NCBI RefSeq assembly: GCF_001303895.1
Contig: NZ_LJSD01000050.1
Location: 62,001-126,000 of the forward strand
Origin: Mesorhizobium sp. 1M-11
GTDB taxonomy: Bacteria > Pseudomonadota > Alphaproteobacteria > Rhizobiales > Rhizobiaceae
Direction of reading: 5' to 3'
Length of the DNA stretch: 64,000 bases
The translations under genes and the position numbers were made by a program. This document shows, one piece after another, positions 51,340-59,779 of the stretch. The notes under the pieces are model-generated. The model was given only the letters and a program-made list of their open reading frames with translations. It was not told the origin of the DNA and did not search any database. Each line of letters begins with the position of its first letter. Position 1 is the stretch's first letter.

Positions 51340-52044
51340 ATGACTGGGGATGCACAAAAGGCGGTTGTGCTGGTAGTGGATACTCTGGCGCTGAGATGCG
51401 CCGGTATCACGACTTTGATCAACGAATGGGTCAGCCCTCTGGGCAAGTCGGCCCATGCGATAGAACCGGAAAATCTCGGTTTCTATTCTCAATCAGGCAC
51501 CATCGTTTCTCTTATTGTTTTAAACGTAGGCGGCTCATCGCTGCACGATCTGCAGACACGAACGATGCTGCGCGCCGTGCGGGACCAGTTCCCGACAACG
51601 CCATGCGCCATTCTTTCCGACCGAACGGAAGCCGACGAAGCTGTCGGCGCTGTAAGTTTCGGCTTCCAGGCCTTCATTTCAACCACCACGCCGCTGGCCG
51701 TGGTTCACCAGGCCCTCGCTTTCATCATGAATGGCGGCGCGTACTTCCCTCGCGAGGCCCTGCTGGAAATTGCGGATGGCAGAGACCGCGCCCGTCATCA
51801 TCCTAGCGCGACGACAGGCAGCAGCCAGCTGACGCCGCGCCAGAGCCAGGTTCTCGACCGGCTTCGCTCGGGCAAGTCCAACAAGCTGATCGCACGCGAA
51901 CTCGACATGCAGGAATCCACCGTCAAGGTCCATGTCCGCCAGATCATGAGCAAGCTCGGTGCAACAAACCGCACCCAGGTGGCGATCATGGCACTGATGA
52001 AAGGGGATCTGGCCGCGAGCGGACCAGAGCCGGCGATGGCATAG
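51340..52044 (+). CDS. LuxR/FixJ-type regulator with a degenerate receiver domain
   Basis: A 234-residue regulator. Residues 8-130 resemble a receiver domain, but the phosphoacceptor position reads LIVLNVGG, with Asn62 in place of Asp, and only one acidic-pocket Asp (VVDTL) remains. Residues 165-225 are a complete GerE helix-turn-helix (LTPRQSQVLDRLRSGKSNKLIARELDMQESTVKVHVRQIM, in sections). It therefore probably works without phosphorylation, by ligand, dimerisation or abundance. An AAGGAGACC ribosome site precedes the ATG. It is divergent from the RTX operon and likely controls it. Confidence 0.9.
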   Translation: MTGDAQKAVVLVVDTLALRCAGITTLINEWVSPLGKSAHAIEPENLGFYSQSGTIVSLIVLNVGGSSLHDLQTRTMLRAVRDQFPTTPCAILSDRTEADEAVGAVSFGFQAFISTTTPLAVVHQALAFIMNGGAYFPREALLEIADGRDRARHHPSATTGSSQLTPRQSQVLDRLRSGKSNKLIARELDMQESTVKVHVRQIMSKLGATNRTQVAIMALMKGDLAASGPEPAMA

Positions 52045-52170
52045 GCAGCAAAAGCCGCGCACCGAGGGACGACAAATACGCTTGCAGCCCGCTATCCAAG
52101 CCGTGCCGCCGCGCGTAGACTTTCTCGCGGACGAGATGATCGGCGAAACTGGACAATAAACGAAAACAGA

Positions 52171-52189
52171 ATCTCACTTGAACTGAGAT
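52171..52189. promoter_or_regulatory. Inverted repeat ahead of the Crp/Fnr-type gene
   Basis: ATCTCA and TGAGAT are perfect 6-base arms separated by CTTGAAC. The site ends 17 bases before the start codon, a good position for repression by the gene's own product. It differs from the TGTGA sites, so another regulator is possible. Confidence 0.4.
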
Positions 52190-52206
52190 CACGCTCGGGG
52201 GCACCG

Positions 52207-52887
52207 ATGTTGATGACCAGTCTGGACCAGGAACCAAAACACACGCTGGCGAAATTCGCCCACTATGATCGCGACTTGCTGGACAGGATGTTCGGCGACG
52301 CCAAGCCTGAAAGATACGCCGCGGGACGGCTGCTCTTTCTCCAGGATGATCCATCCGATCGCGTCTACGGCCTGCTTGCAGGATCCGTCGAGATCTCGAT
52401 CTTCTCCGCCGAAGGCGACAAGCTGGTCGCCAACCTGCAATTCCCGCCGAGCCTGATCGGTGAAATCGGAGTGCTGGACGGGGGCCACAGGACAGCAACC
52501 GCTATCTGCAGGTCGGAATGCTCAATCGTGTCGCTGACGCGCAAACAGATGCTCGACCGCATAGAGCGGGATCCATTGCTCGGCCGGGCCATCATCGAAC
52601 TCCTGTGCAAGCGGTTGCGATGGATCAGCGAAGAGCTCGGTGACCACACATTCCTCGCCATAGAAGCCAGGCTCGCCAAACGCCTGCTGCATTTGAGCGA
52701 ACGACTTTCCGATGCTTCGGGCTGGATAGCGATCTCGCAGTCGGAGCTTGCCCAGACGCTTGGCGCGACACGGGAGTCCGTCAACAAACTTCTCAACGAT
52801 TGGCGCGGCCGCGGCCTGATCGCCACGAAACGTGGCCATGTCAAAGTGAACGACCCGGCCCGCCTGCGGCGCGTCAGCTCCGAGTGA
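52207..52887 (+). CDS. Crp/Fnr-family transcription regulator with a plausible cyclic-nucleotide pocket
   Basis: A 226-residue regulator. The N-terminal beta-roll has FPPSLIGEIGVLDGGHRTATAICRSEC, in which GE and R-T-A-T occupy the phosphate-binding positions of cAMP-binding proteins. A dimerisation helix follows, then a helix-turn-helix ISQSELAQTLGATRESVNKLL. The recognition helix RESVNK resembles Crp (RETVGR), consistent with binding TGTGA half-sites. No Cys cluster for an Fnr iron-sulfur site is present. A TGTGA-N6-TCACA site lies about 1 kb upstream, and a cyclase gene lies about 5 kb downstream. Confidence 0.88.
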   Translation: MLMTSLDQEPKHTLAKFAHYDRDLLDRMFGDAKPERYAAGRLLFLQDDPSDRVYGLLAGSVEISIFSAEGDKLVANLQFPPSLIGEIGVLDGGHRTATAICRSECSIVSLTRKQMLDRIERDPLLGRAIIELLCKRLRWISEELGDHTFLAIEARLAKRLLHLSERLSDASGWIAISQSELAQTLGATRESVNKLLNDWRGRGLIATKRGHVKVNDPARLRRVSSE

Positions 52888-53061
52888 GCACGACGTCCGC
52901 AAAACCGGAAGCGCTTCCCCTCGCCACCCCTGAACCTGACCCTATTGCGGGCTGTGCCTCATGATCGTAGGACGGGCCGTCGTTGAGGACCTGGGATAAC
53001 GAACGTCAGGGATGGCGTCTATTTTCCGCTTGCGCGTTGCAGGTAACTCCGAGAGCCAAAA

Positions 53062-56000
53062 TCAATGGGCGCAAACCCGGTCGTTCGCATCTTTTGGCTT
53101 CAGGCGCGACTGTAGGTATTGCAACGCGGCCCGGCTCGGCATGAAGAAATAGCCGCCGCCACGCGTGGTGACAAAGGAAGGCAGGTTGGTCAGTTCGACC
53201 CCTCCTTCCCAGCGTGGGATGGTGAAACGACCCGCGCTGCCGTTCAGATCGATCTCCTGGTTGCCGATCAGCGGGTCCTTCTCGCCGCGCAGCCCTTGGA
53301 AATTCTGCGCCGACATCCAGGTCTGCTGGATGAACTCGTACTGCCGTTCGAAACTGGCGTTGAAGCAGATGAACAACAGGCCCTTTTCCGGCTTGCCATC
53401 GGCGCCGTTGTCCAGGCTGTAGCTGCGCCCGACACGCAGGATACGGTGACGTTTCGATATCCTGAGCTGGGTGTCTATATCGGTACCAAGCGAATCGCGC
53501 GGGTTTGAGCGCCTGATGTGCGCGCCCAGCGGACAATGCAGCCCTTGCGGATCTTCCGCACCATAGGTGAACTGGTTGTCGAGCTCGCGGCCGGGCTTGT
53601 CAGGATTGCGAATAAGCGAAGAGCCGTCCTTCCAGCGGCCCACGATGCGAGCCCCGACCCAATCGGCATCGACGGCCCGGTATGCGGCCAAGCCACTGCT
53701 GCGCAGATTGTCCGCTTCCATCCGGCAATAGGTGTTGAACCCTTCGACATCCTGCGCGAGCTGGCGAATGACGACGAAGGAGCCGTTGCGGCCAAAATCA
53801 TGCACGATGCTTCTGCTGTTGACCGGCTTGCCATCGGCATCGATCGCCAGCAAGCGCCCCTCGGAGTCGAACTCGGAAGGCGTCGTGGGGCTGGGCGGAT
53901 AATAGCCGTATTCGTCGCGGTAGCCGAAAAGGAACTCACCGGCGGCGATCTGGTGGATCGGGCTCGAATTGTGGTTTCGCCGGCGCCTCGTGCCTTTGAT
54001 TACGGGTTGGGAGATGCCATCGATGAAACCGAAATGCTCTCGCGCCGGCGGCCGTTCTTCTTCACCATAGGGCAAAGGAGAAACAACCGATTTCGAACGC
54101 GAAGACCCGGCCACCTTTGCGGCCGTAGACTTGACCGGGCATCCAGGGCTGTCGCGGCCTATCTCGAGCGGAAGAACTGCCCGCGGAATAAGCCCGGCCG
54201 TCTTGGAGAAGCTGGCTGTTTCGAGGGTCATTTCATTCAACGCTTCCTCACAGTCGGCATAACAGAGAATGGCAAGATCCACCGGCGTTTCCTTGGAACC
54301 CCACCACCATTTCTCAGGGGCGCTGTCGCCTTGATCGTCCAGGATGCGGCTGCGATATTCATTGGCCATGCCCTGCCGAAAGGTCATCGGGAAACTGGCA
54401 AGCGGATCGCTGTTGGGACTGCTGGTCAGGCCCAGCCTCTTCAGCCCGTTCGGGCCGAACACGCAGAACATGGCTTTCCCAACCGGCTTTGTGTCGCCGA
54501 AACTCGTGTGATTCACGAGATGGTCGAGCACCTTAAGGCGCTGCGCTGCGGTGGTGTTCCTTTCATCGATTTCGAAAGCGAACATCTTGGCAAACGGAAG
54601 GCTGCCGAGCGGGCCGAAGATCAACGACTGGATTTCGCCGCTTTCCAGGCTTTCGACTGTAGTGTCTTCGGACTGGTAGAGAAGTTTACCAAGCGACGAT
54701 TGCTTGACGCCTTCCTGCCGGGGCAGAGAGGTAAACAGGCTCAGCCAGTCACGTGCTTCGCTGGCGCGTGCACTATGAAGCCCTTGCCGTATCTGCGAGT
54801 TCTTCCGGATCAGCGTCGTGTTCAGTTTGGGATAGGCGGAATACCAGAAGGAGGTCGGGATCTGTTCAGCACGCGCCCAGCGCTTGAAGCGGTCTCCGTC
54901 GCGGCTGCCGTCGAGAAACAGAAAGCGTGAACGTGGAAAACCCTTGGTGTTGCTCCAGATCGCAGTGAGGCCTGCGGAAGCCTTGGTGACGAAATCCTCA
55001 AGATAGCTTTCCCAACTGCCACCATAGTTGCTGAAGAACACCAGCCGGTCGGTGCCGGGGATCCTGACCCAGCGTGCGAAATGGATCTGTCCGGTATCGC
55101 CAAGATGTCCAGGCCGGAAAGCCCATCTGGCCGTGATGGAAATCACATAGAACGAAAAACCGAGCAGGAACCACCGCAATAATCCAGGCTTCATGACGGA
55201 GACTGCCGTCATGTGGTTCTGAAGGTAACCCAGAGCATCCTCGTTCTTTTGCAATTGCTCAAGCAGCCCGAGCTTGATGCCGGCATTGCTGACCTCCTCC
55301 CGACGCTCGATGCTGCGCAGCCAGAAGGCGACCGCCGCGAACAACGCCCCTGCAGAGATGGTCAGCCCGACCACCGCCAGGATGAAAGAGTCGCCGATCC
55401 GCGCCACTGTGCGGAACCAGCTGCCGCTGGTGTCGAATTGCATCAAATAAGTCAGCCACGTGAAGACGGCGACGAGGACAGCCAGCGGAATGGCTGTTCG
55501 CAAGTTGAAGACGATATGATGCAATGCCCGCAGGAGAGTACCGCCCGGCTTTTCGAGCAGGCTGTCTGCGGGTGCGAAAACCCAGTCGAATTCCTTGCAC
55601 TTGAGGCCGGACCGGACCTTCGTCAATATCGCTGCTGCCGACAGGTTGTCCGAAATCTGCGCTTTCGACGTGCTCAAAGGCGCTTTAGGGTCTTGCTTGA
55701 GCCAGATGTTCTCTTCGACGATTTCGGCGGCTTTTTTTACCAGTTTCTGCTCAGCCTTGATGCGGGCGACCGAATGTCCGGGCGTGCCGCAGAACACGAG
55801 CCCCGCCATGCTGCCGTATCGGGGCGACACCTCGACAGTATGCTTCAGCAGGAACGCTTCAAATGTCCCCTTGAGTGGGTCTGCCGCATAGCGTTCGAAC
55901 AGCGGCACGAAATGACCGTGCACGGCATCGGCAAAAGCCTCTATGACTTGGTGTTTGGTGCCGTCACCCGACAATTCGAGCACCAGATAGAGATCGTCGC

Positions 56001-57567
56001 CGTCAGGCTTTCGGGAATCGCCGGTCGGTACAATGCTGAGGCTGGCGAAGTGAATGGTTCCGGCCTTGTCGAGATCCGCCTTGATCGCACCAATCGCCGG
56101 ATTTCCGAGGCCGTCGACATCCTTTTGCAATTGCTTTTGATCGATACCGGCCTGCACCCTTGCACACACCGTGACCAGCGACTGTTCGGTGAGGCGATTT
56201 TCATCCGGAACGTCGAATTCCACCATGAGCCTGTCCGGATAAGGACCGAGGCGCGTCAGCTTGCCCTCCTTGCCGCGCGCGCGCCGGAAGCCTGGTTTTT
56301 CAAACAAGGCCCGGAAGGCTTCGGCGATTTGCACGCTGGCGATTGCGGCGCCGATACAGCGATGGATTCCAACGCCGAAGACCATGTTCTCGCTCAGGCT
56401 ACGGTCCGGATTGAAAGCCCAGGGGTCGTTGACGACGGATTCGTCGAACATCGCCGAGCGTGTGGCGGGAAGGACCGCGACCCCGGCGGGGATGCTGTAG
56501 GGGCGGCCCCGCTTGACACCGATCGTCTTGGCTTCGCTGGCGTAACGCCAGGGCCAGATCCAGTGCGGCTTGAAGCGCATGGCCTCCAGGATCGCCTTGT
56601 CCAAGCGCGTGTTGTCCTTGTCCTTTATGGCCCTCTTGATGTAGTCGAAAATCTCCGGCCGGCTCAGAACGGCGTCCAGGCAGTTGATGCCCCCCAGCAG
56701 GTTCGTGGGCGCGAAGCCGACCACCATGCCGACCATGATGGAGCGCACCACCTCGCGGTCCGTCGCCTGCGGATTGGTTTCGTGCACGATCTCCATGACC
56801 CGCTTGAACGGATTATCCTTGTCGGATTGCGCCATGCGGACGAGCCGCCCGAGAGGCGTGTCGACCTCATCGCCGAGCTTGATCGCGTCTTCGGCGATGG
56901 TGATGGAACGATCGATTGTCGCGAAGAGGCTCGCAGCACCCGCCACAGCCAGCTCGCGCGTGACCGCGTCGGCGCCCCAATCTCCGAACAGGATCTGGTT
57001 GATGGAGATGGCCCAGTCGCCGAACTGTCGCGGATCCTCGATATCCAGTCCATAATAATCGCGGCAGATGAGGACCGGAACGATGCGCATCAATTCGCTG
57101 GCAGCATCGAACTTCTCGCCGGCGTGGCTCACGATCTCCCGCGAACGTTCGACCGCAATTTTGCGCACCCGGGTGTCCACCTCCTCTGGGGGAAAGGCGC
57201 TGAGCACCACGGACTTCTGTTCGCGATAGAGTTTCCCGTCCTTCAGGCTGAGAAGAAAATCGAATCCACCGGAAAATTCACGCAGCTCGCGGCCATAAGG
57301 CGTTTCGAATTCATCCTGACGCTCGAGAACCTCGCGCACATCCTCGAAGCGTGTGAGAAAGACGACTTTGCCCCAGCGCACGCGCGGAAAGAAGCGCCGG
57401 AAGAACCCAAGCCACCAATCGGGATGCTCGAAAGCCCAGGTGAAGATCCGTCCCGTAAAGGTCGTCTTGCGCAACCGTTCGCGGTCGAAAGGAGGCGCTT
57501 CCTCGCCGAACGGCAATTCAACCTGTCCCTTCAACACCCCGTCATAATATTTGGTCGAGAAGCCCAT
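53062..57567 (-). CDS. Cytochrome P450 - membrane region - DyP-type peroxidase fusion, 1501 residues
   Basis: One uninterrupted frame joins two heme enzymes. Residues 1-455 are a P450: ExxR at E328/R331 (LEAMR), heme loop FGVGIHRCIGAA with Cys404, and an I-helix reading GFAPTN, where Pro287 stands in place of the usual acid before Thr288. Residues 500-560 and 826-875 are two similar DyP-like half-domains (IHFASLSIVP and IHFARWVRIP). Three membrane segments lie at about 691-710, 727-750 and 799-814. Residues 990-1490 are a DyP peroxidase with GFIDGISQP (distal Asp1183) and GAHIRRSNPR (proximal His1350). A GGGGGGA ribosome site precedes the ATG. No reductase partner is adjacent. Function unknown; a peroxide-driven tandem oxidation of a hydrophobic substrate is my inference. 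Confidence 0.9.
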   Translation of the reverse strand: MGFSTKYYDGVLKGQVELPFGEEAPPFDRERLRKTTFTGRIFTWAFEHPDWWLGFFRRFFPRVRWGKVVFLTRFEDVREVLERQDEFETPYGRELREFSGGFDFLLSLKDGKLYREQKSVVLSAFPPEEVDTRVRKIAVERSREIVSHAGEKFDAASELMRIVPVLICRDYYGLDIEDPRQFGDWAISINQILFGDWGADAVTRELAVAGAASLFATIDRSITIAEDAIKLGDEVDTPLGRLVRMAQSDKDNPFKRVMEIVHETNPQATDREVVRSIMVGMVVGFAPTNLLGGINCLDAVLSRPEIFDYIKRAIKDKDNTRLDKAILEAMRFKPHWIWPWRYASEAKTIGVKRGRPYSIPAGVAVLPATRSAMFDESVVNDPWAFNPDRSLSENMVFGVGIHRCIGAAIASVQIAEAFRALFEKPGFRRARGKEGKLTRLGPYPDRLMVEFDVPDENRLTEQSLVTVCARVQAGIDQKQLQKDVDGLGNPAIGAIKADLDKAGTIHFASLSIVPTGDSRKPDGDDLYLVLELSGDGTKHQVIEAFADAVHGHFVPLFERYAADPLKGTFEAFLLKHTVEVSPRYGSMAGLVFCGTPGHSVARIKAEQKLVKKAAEIVEENIWLKQDPKAPLSTSKAQISDNLSAAAILTKVRSGLKCKEFDWVFAPADSLLEKPGGTLLRALHHIVFNLRTAIPLAVLVAVFTWLTYLMQFDTSGSWFRTVARIGDSFILAVVGLTISAGALFAAVAFWLRSIERREEVSNAGIKLGLLEQLQKNEDALGYLQNHMTAVSVMKPGLLRWFLLGFSFYVISITARWAFRPGHLGDTGQIHFARWVRIPGTDRLVFFSNYGGSWESYLEDFVTKASAGLTAIWSNTKGFPRSRFLFLDGSRDGDRFKRWARAEQIPTSFWYSAYPKLNTTLIRKNSQIRQGLHSARASEARDWLSLFTSLPRQEGVKQSSLGKLLYQSEDTTVESLESGEIQSLIFGPLGSLPFAKMFAFEIDERNTTAAQRLKVLDHLVNHTSFGDTKPVGKAMFCVFGPNGLKRLGLTSSPNSDPLASFPMTFRQGMANEYRSRILDDQGDSAPEKWWWGSKETPVDLAILCYADCEEALNEMTLETASFSKTAGLIPRAVLPLEIGRDSPGCPVKSTAAKVAGSSRSKSVVSPLPYGEEERPPAREHFGFIDGISQPVIKGTRRRRNHNSSPIHQIAAGEFLFGYRDEYGYYPPSPTTPSEFDSEGRLLAIDADGKPVNSRSIVHDFGRNGSFVVIRQLAQDVEGFNTYCRMEADNLRSSGLAAYRAVDADWVGARIVGRWKDGSSLIRNPDKPGRELDNQFTYGAEDPQGLHCPLGAHIRRSNPRDSLGTDIDTQLRISKRHRILRVGRSYSLDNGADGKPEKGLLFICFNASFERQYEFIQQTWMSAQNFQGLRGEKDPLIGNQEIDLNGSAGRFTIPRWEGGVELTNLPSFVTTRGGGYFFMPSRAALQYLQSRLKPKDANDRVCAH

Positions 57568-57634
57568 TCTGACGATCCCCCCAGGAAGGCGCAGAGAAAT
57601 GCCGGCTATGCTATGGTTCGGCTTGCGCCGGGTA

Positions 57635-57650
57635 AGTGAACCTCTTCACA
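57635..57650. promoter_or_regulatory. Near-perfect Crp-type site upstream of the P450-peroxidase gene
   Basis: AGTGA-ACCTCT-TCACA matches TGTGA-N6-TCACA with one mismatch. Its centre is 75 bases before the start codon. On the minus strand TAGCAT (57608-57613) lies about 32 bases from the centre, the spacing of a class II Crp-activated promoter (centre near -41.5). Confidence 0.58.
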
Positions 57651-57693
57651 TTCCCGCCGTGCGGAGCGACATAGGCTCCGGCCTTCACAGGGC

Positions 57694-59469
57694 TCAGCCG
57701 GCGGCGTCGAAATTGTCGAGCAGGCGCTGGTTGATGGAGCCGTCCGCAAAGGGAATCCAGTCGATCCAGCTGCGGTTGAATCTCGGATGCCTGGCCTCGA
57801 ACAGCTCACGTTCGGCATGCGCCGCTTCGATCTGTCCACTCCGGACAAGCGCCCCGACCTTGAGGAAGCGCGGATAGAAATAGTCCTGGGCAAAAGACAG
57901 CGAGCGCTCGGCGGTCGTGATGACGGCGGGCCAATCCTCCATCAGCGTATACGCCGCCGTCAGCTCCCCAAGCGTATGAAACCGATAGTTCTCGAAAGGG
58001 GACAGGCGGTCGGCCCGCTTGAGCACGGTGATCGCTTCCTGCGGACGCGATGCCATGAGCCGCGCGCTGCCCATGGCCTGATAGGCCAGAACGAAACTCG
58101 GATTGTAGTGAAGCGCCTGTTGCAGGAAATCCAGCGCGACCAGCGGTCGTCGCTTCAGGACTTCGATGGAGCCCAGGAACGCATAGGGGCGGGCGTCCTG
58201 ACTGTCCACGAGCAGCGCCCGCTGGGAAAGATCGGCCACGCGTGCAAGGTCACCGGGCTCGCCACGGTTGAGCCAGCCGCGCCACAGATACCACCATGCC
58301 AATTCGCTGAGCACCGTGCTCGAATTGGGATCTTCGTCGTAAGCCTGCTGGAACAGCTTGAGCGCGGCATCCATATCCGCGCGCGTACGCCGTTGCATAT
58401 GCCAGCGGCCACGGCGCACCAGTTGCCAGGTCTGCAACCGCTCCCACGGAATCTGAAAGGTGCGCACCTGCTCGACGCGATCGACCTCGCGCTCGAGAGT
58501 GGACACGATTTCTCCGCCCAGATCGTCCTGGAGCTGGATGAGTTCCTCGAGCCCACGCTCGAACCGGCCGGACCAGACGACCCTGCCGTTGCTGCTGTCC
58601 GTGAGCGAAGCGCTCAAGCGAATGCGTTTGTCGAAGCTGGCAACGGAACCCGTCACGAGGTAACGCGCGCCCAGGAGATTGCCAATCGCGGCGGTCCCCA
58701 GCCACTGGTCGCGGAACTGGAAGCTGGAATCGCGCGCGATCACGGGGAGGGAGCGCGTGGCTGCAAGTCCGTGGATGATGTCATCGACGATGCCGTCCGC
58801 CAGATAGTCCGTCGACCGATCCGGACTGCTGTTCTGAAACGGCAACACTGCGATGGCCGGCTGATGATCCTTGGTATCGGCATTGGCTGGCTGGACGATG
58901 GATGAGCGAACCGCCGCGAATGCAAGAGACTTCGTCTGACCTGAAGCAGGAGCGGTGACCAGGATCCTGACCGGCAGGGCTATGTTCTTGAGCTGCATCG
59001 GGCCGAGATCGGTGAACTCGACCGAAAACCTTCCGCTGATATGTTCATGCGTCGTACCGGTGATGGCGACACCGCCCGGCGGCGAGAATTCCTGCAGCCG
59101 CGCCGATATGTTCACACAGTCGCCAAAGGTCCCATCCTCGCTCTGGATGACCACGCCTGTCGCCACGCCGATACGGAACGGCATGCGCAGCTTTTCCATG
59201 GCATTTGCATTGAGCTTGTCGAGGCGAAGCTGGGCTTCCAGCATCGATCGCAACGCTTCCACCGGGCTGCCGAACTCCGCCATCAGGCTGTCGCCCGCCG
59301 CCCCGAAAATGCGGCCGCCGAACTCACTGACCGTTTCGGCGATCAGATTTCGCCGTTCGTGGAAGATTTTGACGGCTGTTTCCTGATTTTCGTTCATCAG
59401 GCGTGAGAAGCCGACTGCGTCGATGGCGCAGATGGTGGAAAGCTGCCGGATCACCTGCTGATCAACCAT
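57694..59469 (-). CDS. Class III adenylate/guanylate cyclase with TolB-like and TPR regions
   Basis: A 591-residue soluble protein. Residues 10-170 form the cyclase catalytic domain with metal Asp17 (CAIDAVGFSRLM) and Asp60 (GAAGDSLMAEF), and transition-state Asn120 and Arg124 (VNISARL). The position that usually carries the adenine-selecting Lys reads Gly56 (RIFGAAGD). Residues about 205-330 resemble the TolB-like region found in this group (AIAVLPFQNSSPDRSTDYLADGIVDDI, in part). From about residue 365 to 560 are TPR-like repeats. It lies 126 bases upstream of the P450-peroxidase gene on the same strand. It probably makes cAMP, but the nucleotide is not certain. Confidence 0.88.
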   Translation of the reverse strand: MVDQQVIRQLSTICAIDAVGFSRLMNENQETAVKIFHERRNLIAETVSEFGGRIFGAAGDSLMAEFGSPVEALRSMLEAQLRLDKLNANAMEKLRMPFRIGVATGVVIQSEDGTFGDCVNISARLQEFSPPGGVAITGTTHEHISGRFSVEFTDLGPMQLKNIALPVRILVTAPASGQTKSLAFAAVRSSIVQPANADTKDHQPAIAVLPFQNSSPDRSTDYLADGIVDDIIHGLAATRSLPVIARDSSFQFRDQWLGTAAIGNLLGARYLVTGSVASFDKRIRLSASLTDSSNGRVVWSGRFERGLEELIQLQDDLGGEIVSTLEREVDRVEQVRTFQIPWERLQTWQLVRRGRWHMQRRTRADMDAALKLFQQAYDEDPNSSTVLSELAWWYLWRGWLNRGEPGDLARVADLSQRALLVDSQDARPYAFLGSIEVLKRRPLVALDFLQQALHYNPSFVLAYQAMGSARLMASRPQEAITVLKRADRLSPFENYRFHTLGELTAAYTLMEDWPAVITTAERSLSFAQDYFYPRFLKVGALVRSGQIEAAHAERELFEARHPRFNRSWIDWIPFADGSINQRLLDNFDAAG

Positions 59470-59732
59470 TCATGTTGATCTCAAAACCTCTAAAGCCGTC
59501 AGGCCGACACAAGCCTGGACCGGCTGTCTCAAGGCCGATGGCAGATACTTTGAATCGCAGAACGATTAGAAGTACTTCGCCATTGCCCCCATCGAGCAAA
59601 GCGTCCCCACTTGGGCAAAGCCAAGAGCAACGCTAGCATGGATTTTGGCACCCGCAAAATCATTAGAGTACAAACAACCCCGACTTGCCTTGGAAATTCG
59701 TCCAAGGTCAGGGCCAGGCCGCAGAATTTCGA
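59470..59732. other. Intergenic region upstream of the cyclase gene
   Basis: The 310-base gap between the cyclase start and the next gene holds no convincing coding sequence and no TGTGA-type site. It is comparatively rich in A and T near 59560-59740. The terminator of the following gene occupies its right end. Confidence 0.45.
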
Positions 59733-59773
59733 TAAAATGAAACGCTCCGCGAAGAAAATCGTCGCGGAGCGTT
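59733..59773 (-). terminator. Rho-independent terminator of the binding-protein operon
   Basis: AACGCTCCGCGA (59741-59752) and TCGCGGAGCGTT (59762-59773) form a perfect 12-base stem with a 9-base loop. On the minus strand it is followed by TTTCATTTT, placing it just after the binding-protein stop codon. Confidence 0.85.
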
Positions 59774-59779
59774 CGGAAC

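Noticed and set aside
55213..57639. An 808-codon open frame on the plus strand opposite the P450-peroxidase gene
   Set aside because: It is a shadow produced by high-GC codon bias. The opposite strand carries complete P450 and DyP motifs, while this frame shows none and has Arg/His/Asp-rich random-looking sequence.
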